A stretch of 64,000 nt of DNA from Posidonia oceanica (taxonomy: Eukaryota; Streptophyta; Magnoliopsida; Alismatales; Posidoniaceae), in the NCBI GenBank assembly GCA_037176725.1, contig JAZBRS010000060.1:54278001-54342000 (forward strand), read 5' to 3'. Both the position numbers and the translations under genes were made by a program. Below the pieces are notes generated by a model. The model ran no database searches and was not told the DNA's origin. It saw only the letters and a list, made by a program, of their open reading frames with translations. This document shows, in pieces, positions 1-8,698 of this stretch. How positions within the stretch are numbered: position 1 is the first letter of the stretch; each line of letters opens with the position of its first letter.

Positions 1-1482
1 GACGATTGGAAGACTATGGACCCTAAGCTGGTACCATATCATGAATGCCTGCTGAAGTTGATAGGAGAATTTGAAGATATCCGCTTCACTTACATGAGTA
101 GAGCCAAGAACGCCTATGCAAATGCCCTGGCAACCCTTGCATCTTGGCTATCCATACCCGAAGGCCGTGCAGTGGACGTATCAGTCTCTCGTGTGGAACA
201 ACCCGCACACTGCATGACTATCGAGGAAGCAGACCCAGTAGAGGAGCTCCCATGGTACCACGACATTAAAGTCTTCCTTGAATCTGGCAGCCCTCCACCT
301 GGCGCCTCAGCAATAGACAGGAAGACTTTGGCGCATCTGGCATCAAAGTATGTGATAGGGGCGGGACATCTGTATAGAAGATCCTACAACCAGATGCTCC
401 TACGCTGCGTAAACAAGAAGGAGGCTGACACACTGATGCTCCAAGTCCATGCAGGGACCTACGGCCCTCACATGAATGGTGTGCTGCTAACAAAGAAGAT
501 CATGCTCCAAGGCTACTTCTGGTCAACCATGGAGGCAGATTGCTGCCAAATTGTGTGCAAGTGCCACAGCTGCCAGATCCATGGGAATTTCATACACACG
601 CCCCCACAAGAACTGCACAGCATGTCTTCGCCATGGCCCTTCTCCACCTGGGGGATCGACGTCATTGGCGCCATACACCCACCAACTTCCAACGGTGATC
701 GCTACATCCTGATGGCGATCGACTACTTTACTAAGTGGGTGGAAGCAGCCTCCTACAAAACAGTAACTACCGTGGCTACCGAAAAGTTTATCAGAAACAA
801 TATCATAGCCCGGTATGGGGTCCCGCACACGCTTATCTCTGATAACGGCACAAACATCATCGCCAAGAGGATCAAAGACTACCTGCAAGGCTTCCACATC
901 AAGCATCACCGATCCTCACCTTATCGGCCACAGATGAATGGCGCGGTAGAGTCTGCCAACAAGAACCTTGTTAAAATCTTGAAAAAGATGGCAGAGACTC
1001 ACAAGGACTGGCATGACAAGCTTCCGTACGCGCTCTAGGCGTACAGGACCTCAACAGGGGCCACCCCGTATTCTCTAGTATACGGCATGGAGGCAGTGCT
1101 GCCTGTTGAAGTAGAGATCCCCTCACTATGGATCCTACGAGAAGCTGAGCTGGAAGAAGAAGAATGGGTCGAAGACTGTCGCATCCAGCTAAACTTGATT
1201 GATGAGCATAGGTTGCAAGCCATACATCATGCTCAGTGCTACCAGAAGCGCTCAACTAGAGCATACCTGAAGAAGGTTAGGCCTAGAAGCTTCAATCTAG
1301 GGGATATGGTCCTCCGAGCCATCCATCTCCCCGGCGGTCGAGGGAAATTCCGGCCCAACTGGCATGGCCCCTTCTTAATCAAGCGGATCTTCTCCGGCGG
1401 CGCAGCAGTCCTTGAGGACATGGACTAGGTCAAGCAGTCTGAGCCGGTCAACTCATGCTACCTCAAGCAGTACTACCAGTAG
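1..1482 (+). pseudogene. Element C pol 3' end: RNase H (archaeal type) tail plus integrase, decayed
   Basis: Frame 1 is readable from the window edge to TAG at 1480-1482. The first codons are the end of the second RNase H; its last acidic residue (YADALA in elements A and B) is Asn here (AAT 121-123). Integrase follows: a zinc-binding HHCC region (VHAGTYGPH, then CKCHSC), the catalytic Asp of WGIDVIG (658-660), the Asp of ISDNGTN (841-843) and Glu of GAVES (949-951) with the DX35E spacing, then a GPF module (WHGPFLIK). It would insert the cDNA copy into the host genome. Two in-frame stops, TAG 1036-1038 (Trp in element A) and TAG 1426-1428, and a small in-frame deletion just after the first break it, with no frameshift. 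Similarity to element A is obvious throughout. The call is firm; inactivity is inferred from the stops. Confidence 0.93.
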
Positions 1483-2802
1483 CCCACCACCGCCTTGCAC
1501 ACCTTTTCCTTCATACTTCTTGCATTCCCTCTTTCCCATGCATTTTAGGCTTGTTTATTTTTCAGCAAGAATTTGTAAATGCATTATGTACATCGCTATC
1601 ATAGGCCCGGTGACGAAAATCGGAGATGCTTGCCTGCTCTGGAAGGAGTACCCTCTACCTCACTTGATACTGCTTGGATGTCCTAACCAGTGAGGGAGCC
1701 ACCATCCAAGGAGGACAGACGAAATGTCTAAACTCTTCCAAGACCTACACCTCAAGAGGGAGAAAACAATCCTAGGGTGTGAGAGAGTGTGAGCAAGACC
1801 CACATGCCTTAGCCTAGCCCCCACAGAAAACTAGAAGGTGAAGACAGGAGTTAACCCTGGAGATAGAGGTGTGTAGTACGACCTCGTCCCTCCAATTTGC
1901 CTTGGGCAGGATCCACATCCACGCCTGCAAATCCACAAGCTATGCGAGGTCTAGCCCCTTTTGTCTCAAAACCAGGCGCCCATTACCTCTAAGTTAGGGA
2001 CAACGGAAGCCTGCAAAAAAAAAGGAAAAAAGAAAGGGAACAAGAAAGAAAAGACAAAAAAAAAAAAAAAAGAAGAAGCAACAACAAACAAAACAAAAAG
2101 AGGGGCAAAAGCAAAAGCCAGCCCCAGAAACAAAGGCAAGCAGCGTGATTCCGTCCCTTTCCCTGTCTTAGAGAGGAACCAAATTTGCGCCTGGGAAGTA
2201 CATAGATCCTATGGGGCCTAACCACTCATCCCAGCCATCACTAGACACCCATCTTCCCCTCAGGCCAGGGATAGGGAAAGTACTACACACCTATGTGGGA
2301 GCAAAAAAGATAAGAAAAAATGAAAAGAGTAGGTGTAGCTCCTTGAGAGTTTGGCATGGAGCCCGTCCTCACTACACCACCATCCAAGCACCCATAACAC
2401 CCGTTCCAGAGCGCCACCAACAGTTAGGAATCTGAGTAGAGTCTGGTGAGTCAGAGATCGCTCTTTCCTTTGCAGCAGGCATCAAGCACTCCGTATGCTA
2501 AGGGCGATAGATTTAGCATAGAGCATGCATGCACCTATTCACTATCAAATCATCCCCACCCCTTTTCCTCCCACTCTGCAAGGCACGGCTCAGCACTGGG
2601 ACAGTACTTCTGCCAAGGCAGGGTGACTGCCTCCAAGCCTTAGATCAACCAATCATTGCCAGTCCAGCAGCTCAGCAAAAGCATCAGCAGCCAGAGATAG
2701 GGCGATCACTCCAGAAGCAGCAGGACAACCTTGGCACTCCCCTGGCCCCCCCTCTTGGCCGCCGGGTCTGCGCAATCAGGCACCACCCCTAATCCTTGTG
2801 CG

Positions 2803-2950
2803 ATTTCGCTCCAGACGGACGAAGTCTCTTTTCCGCTTGTCCCCTTGCTCCATACAGAACAAGGACAAGCGCACCTCCTTTGTGACTTCGTTCCAGGCAA
2901 ACGAAGCCCCCTTCCCTTGTCTCCTCGCTCCGCACGGACGAGGACAAGGG
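2803..2950 (+). repeat. Cluster of short inverted repeats (Element C)
   Basis: Perfect stems can be read directly: GCTTGTCC 2835-2842 with GGACAAGC 2863-2870; CTTCGT 2886-2891 with ACGAAG 2901-2906; CCCTTGT 2914-2920 plus CCTCG 2923-2927 with CGAGG 2939-2943 plus ACAAGGG 2944-2950. The CTTCGTTCCAGG unit resembles sequence lying after the hairpin arrays in elements A (about 44350) and B (about 60089), so this module sits at a different place in C. Confidence 0.6.
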
Positions 2951-3123
2951 TGCCCATCGTGTGGCTCCGCCTTGTACAGGCGATACCCCTTTTGCTTAGC
3001 TAAATGTGCTTGAATTCTGTGGTCTGATTCCTAGCTGTAGCGTTTGAATTGCTTTATCAACTTTATATGCATATCTGCTTCTCTGTCTGCCAATGTTTCA
3101 TGCCTGTACATGTTCTGGATTGA

Positions 3124-3143
3124 TGAAACAGTTTTGGCTACAG
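3124..3143 (+). promoter_or_regulatory. Putative splice acceptor before the extra ORF (Element C)
   Basis: A T-rich stretch ends in GGCTACAG, followed by GTACTTGAAG; the cut would fall at 3143/3144, 43 bases before the ATG at 3187. The same CAG/GTACYT arrangement stands 48 bases before the ATG in elements A (42972) and B (54640). Conservation in three diverged copies supports function; actual splicing is inferred. Confidence 0.45.
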
Positions 3144-3186
3144 GTACTTGAAGATTTCGCACCAGCTGTCTGCATCCTCGCCTGTC

Positions 3187-4389
3187 ATGGGTTTCCTCAC
3201 CTTGCTGACCCCAGCGCACTGCTCTGAGACCCTCCGAGGATGGATTGCCATGCTCACCGAAGCTGACCGTGAAAAGCTGAGCCTGTGGGGCATCCCACCC
3301 AGACTTCTGAAAGCTGCTGATGTGGAGGTTAGTCGACACCTTTTGTGTGCTACTGCAAGGTTCTGGAAACCGGCACACCATGTTTTCTGCTTCAGAAGGA
3401 CAGAGCTGACACTTACCCTGGAAGAAGTGCGCCGAATCTGCGGCTTCTCCACGCTCATGGGACCTGCTATGTTCATGGGGCGTCCTGGCTATGTCACCGT
3501 CTTGAGGCAACTTACGGGGCTCTCTGCACAAATCTGCGAGAAGAGATTGGTCTGCGTCGACAGACCCGCACCTGCCCTCCGCTTGAGCTATCTTGAAGAA
3601 GTCTCCAAGAAGCGCACTGAACTAGGAGATGAACTGTGGCTTCGCAGCTTTGTTGCCCGCTTCTTGGGCAAGCTGATTTTCAGTCATGGCCGGATGACTG
3701 TAGCTATTGAAGTTGCGGAGATCGCCCTTGCTGTGGTAACCTGCCAAATTGACCTGGCACTTATCGTCTTGGCTGAGACCTACCACGGACTGGACCGCAT
3801 TTCGTACCGCTGCCGCCACTTTCATGGTTGCGGGGCCCTAGTACAAGTGTGGTTAGCCGGACACCTGGAGGTAGACATCCTGCGCCCCCAAAAGCATGCA
3901 TTTGAGACGTACTGCAGCAGCGGCCACGCTAAGACTGTCAAAACTGTCCGCGAAGAGTACGAAAGGCTGGAACAGCTGACTGATGATACAGTAACCTGGT
4001 GTATCATTCCATCTGCGGCAGAGCCCTTCACTGTCTTCTTCGACGCCCGTGACATGCGCCTGGTCGTCTTGCCAGGGTTCACTGAAGGCGTGGAGTATCA
4101 CCCCATCCGGGTTATGCGGCAATTTGGTCTCCACCAAGGGGCATTTGTTGACAGCACTGCGCCAAAACTAGTCCGGCCCTATCCCTTCAGCATAGTTGCA
4201 CCCACAACGAAGTTAGCAGACCTCCTGCGTCATGGCATAAAGTCCACAAACATTGCAGCAACAACGGGCTCAGGATGTACTCCTGAGTATCTAACTGAAG
4301 TGCAAGGGCTCTGGCCCATTAACGAGATCCTGCCTGGCGTACCTCTCTTCCCTGACACTAGGAGGTCGAAGAAGGCCCGCACTGACTAG
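3187..4389 (+). CDS. Extra ORF of element C, 400-residue plant mobile domain/DUF7745-like protein
   Basis: An intact 400-codon frame on the same strand as pol, between integrase and 3' LTR. The ATG at 3187 is chosen because ATGGG occurs at the same place in A (43021) and B (54689), and B's copy is also 400 codons; an in-frame ATG at 3148 is not shared. No zinc finger, signal peptide or clear membrane segment is visible. The layout recalls plant mobile domain and DUF7745 proteins: RFWKPAHHVFCF near residues 58-69, TLEEVRRICGF at 77-87, and a Cys/Trp block HGCGALVQVWLAGHL at about 213-227. The C-terminus is basic (RRSKKARTD), possibly a nuclear signal. Host PMD proteins act in gene and transposon silencing, so a role in countering or redirecting silencing is thinkable but unproven. 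The family call rests on motif pattern only. It is the only one of the three copies that is both full length and uninterrupted. Confidence 0.8.
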   Translation: MGFLTLLTPAHCSETLRGWIAMLTEADREKLSLWGIPPRLLKAADVEVSRHLLCATARFWKPAHHVFCFRRTELTLTLEEVRRICGFSTLMGPAMFMGRPGYVTVLRQLTGLSAQICEKRLVCVDRPAPALRLSYLEEVSKKRTELGDELWLRSFVARFLGKLIFSHGRMTVAIEVAEIALAVVTCQIDLALIVLAETYHGLDRISYRCRHFHGCGALVQVWLAGHLEVDILRPQKHAFETYCSSGHAKTVKTVREEYERLEQLTDDTVTWCIIPSAAEPFTVFFDARDMRLVVLPGFTEGVEYHPIRVMRQFGLHQGAFVDSTAPKLVRPYPFSIVAPTTKLADLLRHGIKSTNIAATTGSGCTPEYLTEVQGLWPINEILPGVPLFPDTRRSKKARTD

Positions 4390-4438
4390 GGCCTCCGCAT
4401 CTGCTTTTCCCTTTTTGAGTCTTGCTGTACTCTGTTCT

Positions 4439-4462
4439 GCCTGTCATAGGCATGTAATCAAG
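4439..4462 (+). terminator. Conserved motif after extra ORF, possible RNA 3'-end signal
   Basis: A 24-base stretch reading GCCTGTCATAGGCATGTAAT then CAAG is identical in element B at 55936-55959, in both cases 45-50 bases past the stop codon. It holds a small GCCT/AGGC stem and a TGTA plus AATCAA pair of the kind found in plant polyadenylation regions. That it ends a transcript is inferred. Confidence 0.35.
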
Positions 4463-5030
4463 ACTTTGTTAATGCAAGGGTGTTTTGTACCATGTGCTTG
4501 TATGTTTGGTTTGGCTTCCATAACATGGTGCATACATGGTCTTACAATCATTTCTTCAGCATATCTCTTCAGCCCCTTTGAGTCATGAGAAGGGCACTAT
4601 CAGAACCTACAAGCTTAGAAGCAACTATCAACACTCTCAGTGCCAAGGGAAGCTACAAAAGTACCCTACATTACACTTGGATGCTAGAATCTCTGCAGAC
4701 CAGCACCGTCAACATGGGCAAAAGCCGTCGAGCGCTCCCGGCTGGGTATCCGCCAGGCTGATACCCCTAACTATCCGGCGATGAATTCGTTAACTCACCC
4801 CCAGGCTGGTAGCCCTAACTACTCGTTTGACAAGTACGTTAGCTTAGTCTATCACTTTATCGATGCCATGGGTGCTTCGACTGTCCCCTAGTATCCTCCT
4901 TGATACTAGGGGCATTTTTTTCCGTTGCCCCATGGTATCACATCTCTAGCTGCACCTAGGTTGACATGCCTAATTGTCATGGGCCCATCCGTTTCCTTGC
5001 TCCGCTTTCGGATCTTGGTGCTCCTTTCCC
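4463..5030 (+). other. Element C noncoding stretch before hairpin arrays
   Basis: No gene seen. It contains scattered units of the form GCTGRTA...TAACTA (about 4755-4830) like those in the later arrays, and one strong hairpin listed separately. Confidence 0.5.
4885..4921 (+). repeat. Perfect 11-bp hairpin followed by T run (Element C, copy 1)
   Basis: CCCCTAGTATC 4885-4895 pairs perfectly with GATACTAGGGG 4902-4912 around a 6-base loop, followed by CATTTTTTT. A second copy with a compensated stem lies at 6477-6504, and a weaker one in element B at 56310-56336; all follow a GATGCCA phrase. Confidence 0.7.
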
Positions 5031-6244
5031 TTGCGGTCGGTAAGTCCGAAACTTATCACCTTTCCCTTGCGATCGGTAAGTCCGAAACTTATCACCACAT
5101 TTCCCCTTGCGGTCGGTAAGTCCGAAACTTATCACCTTTCCCTTGCAGTCGGTAAGTCCAAAACTTATCACCTTTCCCTTGCGGTCGGTAAGTCCGAAAC
5201 TTATCACTTTCCCCTTGTGGTCGGTAAGTCCGAAACTTATCACATTTCCCCTTGCGGTCGGTAAGTCCGAAACTTATCACCTTGCCTCTTGCGGTCGATA
5301 AGTCCAAAACTTATCACCTTTCCTCTTGCGGTCGGTAAGTCCGAAACTTATCACCTTTCTCTTGCGGTCAATAGGTCCGAAACTTATCACATTCCAATTC
5401 TCTTGCAGTCGATAAGTCCAAAACTTATCATTCCCGTTTGCGGTCAATAAGTCTGAAACTTATCACATTCCAATCCTTTGCGGTCGATAAGTCCGAAACT
5501 TATCAGCAACTTGTTTGCGGTCGATAAGTCCGAAACTTATCACATTTTAACCCTTTGCAGCCGATAGGTCCGAAACCTATCATCTATCAGCAACCTTTGC
5601 GGTCGATGGGTCCGAAACCTATCATTTCCAGTCGATAAGTCCGAAACTTATCATCCATCCTTTGCGGTCGATGGGTCCGAAACCTATCACTCATCATATC
5701 ACCCTTTGCGGTCGATGGGTCCGAAACCTAACATTTATCACATCATGCCACCTTTGCGGCCGATAAGTCCAAAACTTATCCGATCCTGGTTGATAAGCCT
5801 GAAAGCTTATCATACCAATCTATCGCTTCCGGTTGATAGGATCATAAACTATCGCTTCCGGCCGATAAGGCCGAAACTTATCCGATTTCTGGTTGATAAG
5901 ATTGCAAACTTATCACATCAATCCTTCCTTGCGGTCGATGGGTCCGAAACCTATCACTCATCATCAGCCCGTCCTTTGCGGTCGATGGGTCCGAAACCTA
6001 ACATTTATCACATCATGCCACCTTTGCGGCCGATAAGTCCAAAACTTATCCGATCCTGGTTGATAAGCCTGAAAGCTTATCATACCAATCTATCGCTTCC
6101 GGCCGATAAGTCCGAAACTTATCCGGTTTCTGGTTGATAAGATTGCAAACTTATCACATCAATCCTTCCTTGCGGTCGATGGGTCCGAAACCTATCACTC
6201 ATCATCAGCCCGTCCTTTGCAGTCGATGGGTCCGAAACCTATCA
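5031..6244 (+). repeat. Hairpin tandem array 1 of element C (GATAAGT-CCGAA-ACTTATC type)
   Basis: About thirty imperfect units of roughly 30-45 bases, each with a short inverted repeat. Example: GATAAGT 5486-5492 with ACTTATC 5498-5504 around CCGAA. In other units both arms change together: GATAGGT 5563-5569 with ACCTATC 5575-5581. Part of the array (about 5705-5960) is repeated at 5960-6210. Open frames through this stretch are by-products of the repeats. Confidence 0.88.
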
Positions 6245-6476
6245 TCTGTCGTGCGTCCTCTTTTCTTGCTTGCTTTCTCAGCAGAAAAGATGCCCCCCTT
6301 TTTTCTTTCGGGCGACAATTTTGGCCCTTCTATTCCGCGCCACTCTAGTCGTCTGCTTGCTTCCTCGAGCAGGGGCAAGCTATCTTCCTTTCTCCGAGCT
6401 GGCAGCCCAAACTACTCGGTTGACACCCGTCATAACTATCCAACCCTTCTTTTGATGCCACGGGCACTTCGGCTGT

Positions 6477-6504
6477 CCCCTGGTATCATCCCTGATACCA
6501 GGGG
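6477..6504 (+). repeat. Perfect 11-bp hairpin (Element C, copy 2)
   Basis: CCCCTGGTATC 6477-6487 pairs with GATACCAGGGG 6494-6504. Compared with the copy at 4885-4912 both arms have changed together (A-T to G-C), keeping the stem perfect; GGGGCAT follows in both. Confidence 0.7.
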
Positions 6505-6595
6505 CATCTTATTTTGCCGCCCTCAGTATCTTCGCTGGACTGGCAGCCCAAACTGCTCAGATGACACCCGTCACCCTGTTTGGCGTTCTTTTCCT

Positions 6596-6999
6596 TAGGT
6601 CGATAACCCAAATTATCCGTTGATGAGTCCGTCAACTCCTTGGGCCAATAACCCAAACTATCTAGTGATGAGTCCATCAACTCCCTAGGCCGATAACCCA
6701 AACTATCCGGTGATGAGTCCGTCAACTCCCTGGGTCGATAACCCAAACTATCCGGTGATGAGTCCGTCAACTCCCTAGGCCGATAACCCAAACTATCCGG
6801 TGATGAGTCCGTTAACTCCCTAGGCCGATAACCCAAACTATCTGGTGATGAGTTCGTCAACTCCCTGGGCCGATAACCCAAACTATCCGGTGATGAGTCC
6901 ATCAACTCCCTAGGCCGATAACCCAAACTATCCGGTGATGAGTCCGTCAACTCCTTGGGTCGACAACCCGAACTGTCCGGCAATGAGTCCATCAACTCA
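6596..6999 (+). repeat. Tandem array 2 of element C (45-bp units)
   Basis: About nine units of 45 bases starting CGATAACCCAAACTATC followed by CGGTGATGAGTCCGTCAACT. GATA and TATC can pair, as can GAGT and ACTC. Because the unit is a multiple of three, both strands stay open, producing a meaningless repetitive minus-strand frame. Confidence 0.88.
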
Positions 7000-7337
7000 T
7001 TACCCATTGCATCAGCATTGCACAATTAAATAATGGTGCCAGCATCTCATGCTAGGTAGCAGCATCAGCATCGTGCACACAATCATTGCATGCCTTCCCC
7101 GGTAGGCTCGCATCTCATGTCATGCCAGCACGCATCGCCCGCATCTCCCCCATGGAGCTCAGCGCGGCAGGCACTAGCACAAGTTATTTTAGCATCAGCA
7201 TCGCATCATCGTTGCATGGCATTGCATCTGCATTCACATTTGCATTCACATCTGCATTTTGGCGACGGGTCATGATTTCTGGAGCATCCGTTGGAATAAT
7301 AACCCACGCCCACGTACTTCACGCTCGCCGGTTTAGG
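7000..7337 (+). other. Element C pre-polypurine region, GCAT-rich
   Basis: No gene. It is dense in GCATC/GCATT words, as are the matching stretches of A (about 44560-44760) and B (about 60290-60470), and ends with a block conserved in all three (CACGCCCA... to the PPT hairpin). Confidence 0.5.
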
Positions 7338-7416
7338 TGGGGTGTCTTGTCAACCTTGAGCAGCGGCCTCAGTCCCCCTTGACCTCGCTCAGGGAGGGGC
7401 ATCTGTAGACACCCCA
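7338..7416 (+). promoter_or_regulatory. Polypurine tract in a two-tier stem-loop (Element C)
   Basis: The purine stretch CAGGGAGGGGCATC ends at 7403, right before the LTR. The outer stem TGGGGTGTC 7338-7346 pairs with GACACCCCA 7408-7416 inside the LTR start; the inner stem CCTTGAGC 7354-7361 pairs with GCTCAGGG 7387-7394 through one G-U pair. The PPT would prime plus-strand DNA synthesis. Confidence 0.7.
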
Positions 7417-8698
7417 TTCTGAGAACCCGGAAGTTGGTTGTTTTCTCCTGCAGGCTCGTGTAGACTCTGGAATGGCATCCCTTTTCTAACCCTTTTTTCT
7501 AGCCCAAACCAAACCCAAAACCTTGCCCAAAGCCCTAGAAGCCTTTACCAAGTTATTTGCAACTTTTATAACACTTCTAGGCCCAAGCCCAAGCCCATTT
7601 GCAGCTTAAGCCACCTGAGTGTGTTGGACGCTGGAACAGGCAGCGTCCAACGTTGGACGTGGCCTGTGCTAGTGTCCAACGTTGGACGCCCTCTGGTCTG
7701 GCATCCAACGGCTCGAGTGCAGCAGCGGTTGCTCCGCCCCTTCTGGCTCAGCTCCTGTCCATTCCACCGCCCGTACACCACTTACTAGCCATCCCCTCAC
7801 CACTCCACGCCACCCACTAGCCGCCAAGGCCGCATGACAGCCTGCCACCAGTCAATTTCGCGCTCTCGCCCGTTTTCCACTCTCCTCTGGTGTCACCACT
7901 TTGCCAGCCTATCCCTGCCACCTCGACGACTTCGGCGACCATCTGCACCTCTAGCACTAACTACCTGACATCCCTCAAAGACCTCCCACTCTTACTTTGG
8001 CCTGCCATGCCTGCCACCGCCTGCCATTGCCTGCCAAAATCTTTGCCACCGTTGAACTTGAGCCTCCGAACCCAACAAAACAGCCTCCTTCATGCCGTTG
8101 TAGCATTCACCACATCGAAACTAGAGAGAATTCACCACCTCCAGAGCACCAAGTGCACTCCCCTCTCCGTCCTCGACCCTTCGCGACCTCCTCCAGAGCT
8201 CCGAGCTACTCAGACGCCCTCGCCGAAGTTGTTGCTACAGATACACCCACAACGCCGGCGAGCGAGGTGGAGCTACTGTTCCGGGCCGCCAAACGGTAAG
8301 CACTTCATCCCCTTTAGTCTTGCATGTCTAGTGTTACGCTCCCATGCATTTTTACAATTTTTTGAACTCTTTTGGTCGAGCTTTGAGGCCAAGAGGAAGT
8401 TTAGTGTGTTGGATGCACCAGCTGTTGCGTCCAACACTCTGCTTAGCTTTGTCCTTGTTTGAATGCTTTCCATGCTTTATCTTTGCTTGCTTCTCTGAAA
8501 ATATGTGCCATATGTTTCCCTTAGTGCTCCCTGTTGTTATACCATGCTTATTAGTTTATCCCGTGCTTGTTTGAAGGCTTTTTGCATGCTTAATATCCAA
8601 CTGTCTTCTGCCTTCGTTGGACGCCAGGGCAAGCTGCGTCCAACGTTGGACGCTGGTTCACCTAGCGTCCAACATATTTGTTCACCTTGCTTTGCTGC
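7404..8698 (+). mobile_element. Element C 3' LTR, left part
   Basis: Starts TGTAGACACCCC directly after the polypurine tract. It has no coding capacity. It contains palindromic TTGGACGC/GCGTCCAA modules that resume after the solo LTR inserted at 8699, showing that 7404-8698 and 13064 onward were once continuous. Confidence 0.82.
7620..8671. repeat. Palindromic TTGGACGC/GCGTCCAA modules in LTR C (left group)
   Basis: Modules at about 7620-7708, 8408-8437 and 8612-8671, each built from TTGGACGC, a short spacer, GCGTCCAACGTTGGACGC, another spacer, and GCGTCCAA, with minor changes. They can fold into one or two hairpins. Five more lie to the right of the solo LTR. Confidence 0.75.

Larger units (their letters stand above)
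1483..3143 (+). other. Element C spacer between integrase and extra ORF
   Basis: No credible gene. The stretch matches the post-integrase spacers of A (41538-42972) and B (53216-54640) in order: a C/T-rich start, the phrase GTGAGGGAGCCACCA (1691-1705), an A-rich purine tract (about 2015-2106), further GAGGGAGAAA-like purine patches, and a T-rich end. The purine patches could serve as extra plus-strand priming sites; this is a guess from composition. Element C alone carries a block of inverted repeats at 2803-2950. Confidence 0.6.

Noticed and set aside
5031..6244. Regularly spaced repeats recalling a CRISPR array
   Set aside because: Spacers are short, similar to one another and pyrimidine-rich, the host is a plant, and there are no cas genes.
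6596..6999. TGATGAGTCCGT in array 2 of C resembles part of a hammerhead ribozyme core
   Set aside because: The required CGAAA segment and closing stems are not in the unit; only one half of the core is present.
6486..7025. Minus-strand 179-codon frame with a repeating SSPDSLGYRPRELTD pattern
   Set aside because: It is the reverse strand of the 45-base tandem array 2; the period is a multiple of three, so all frames tend to stay open.
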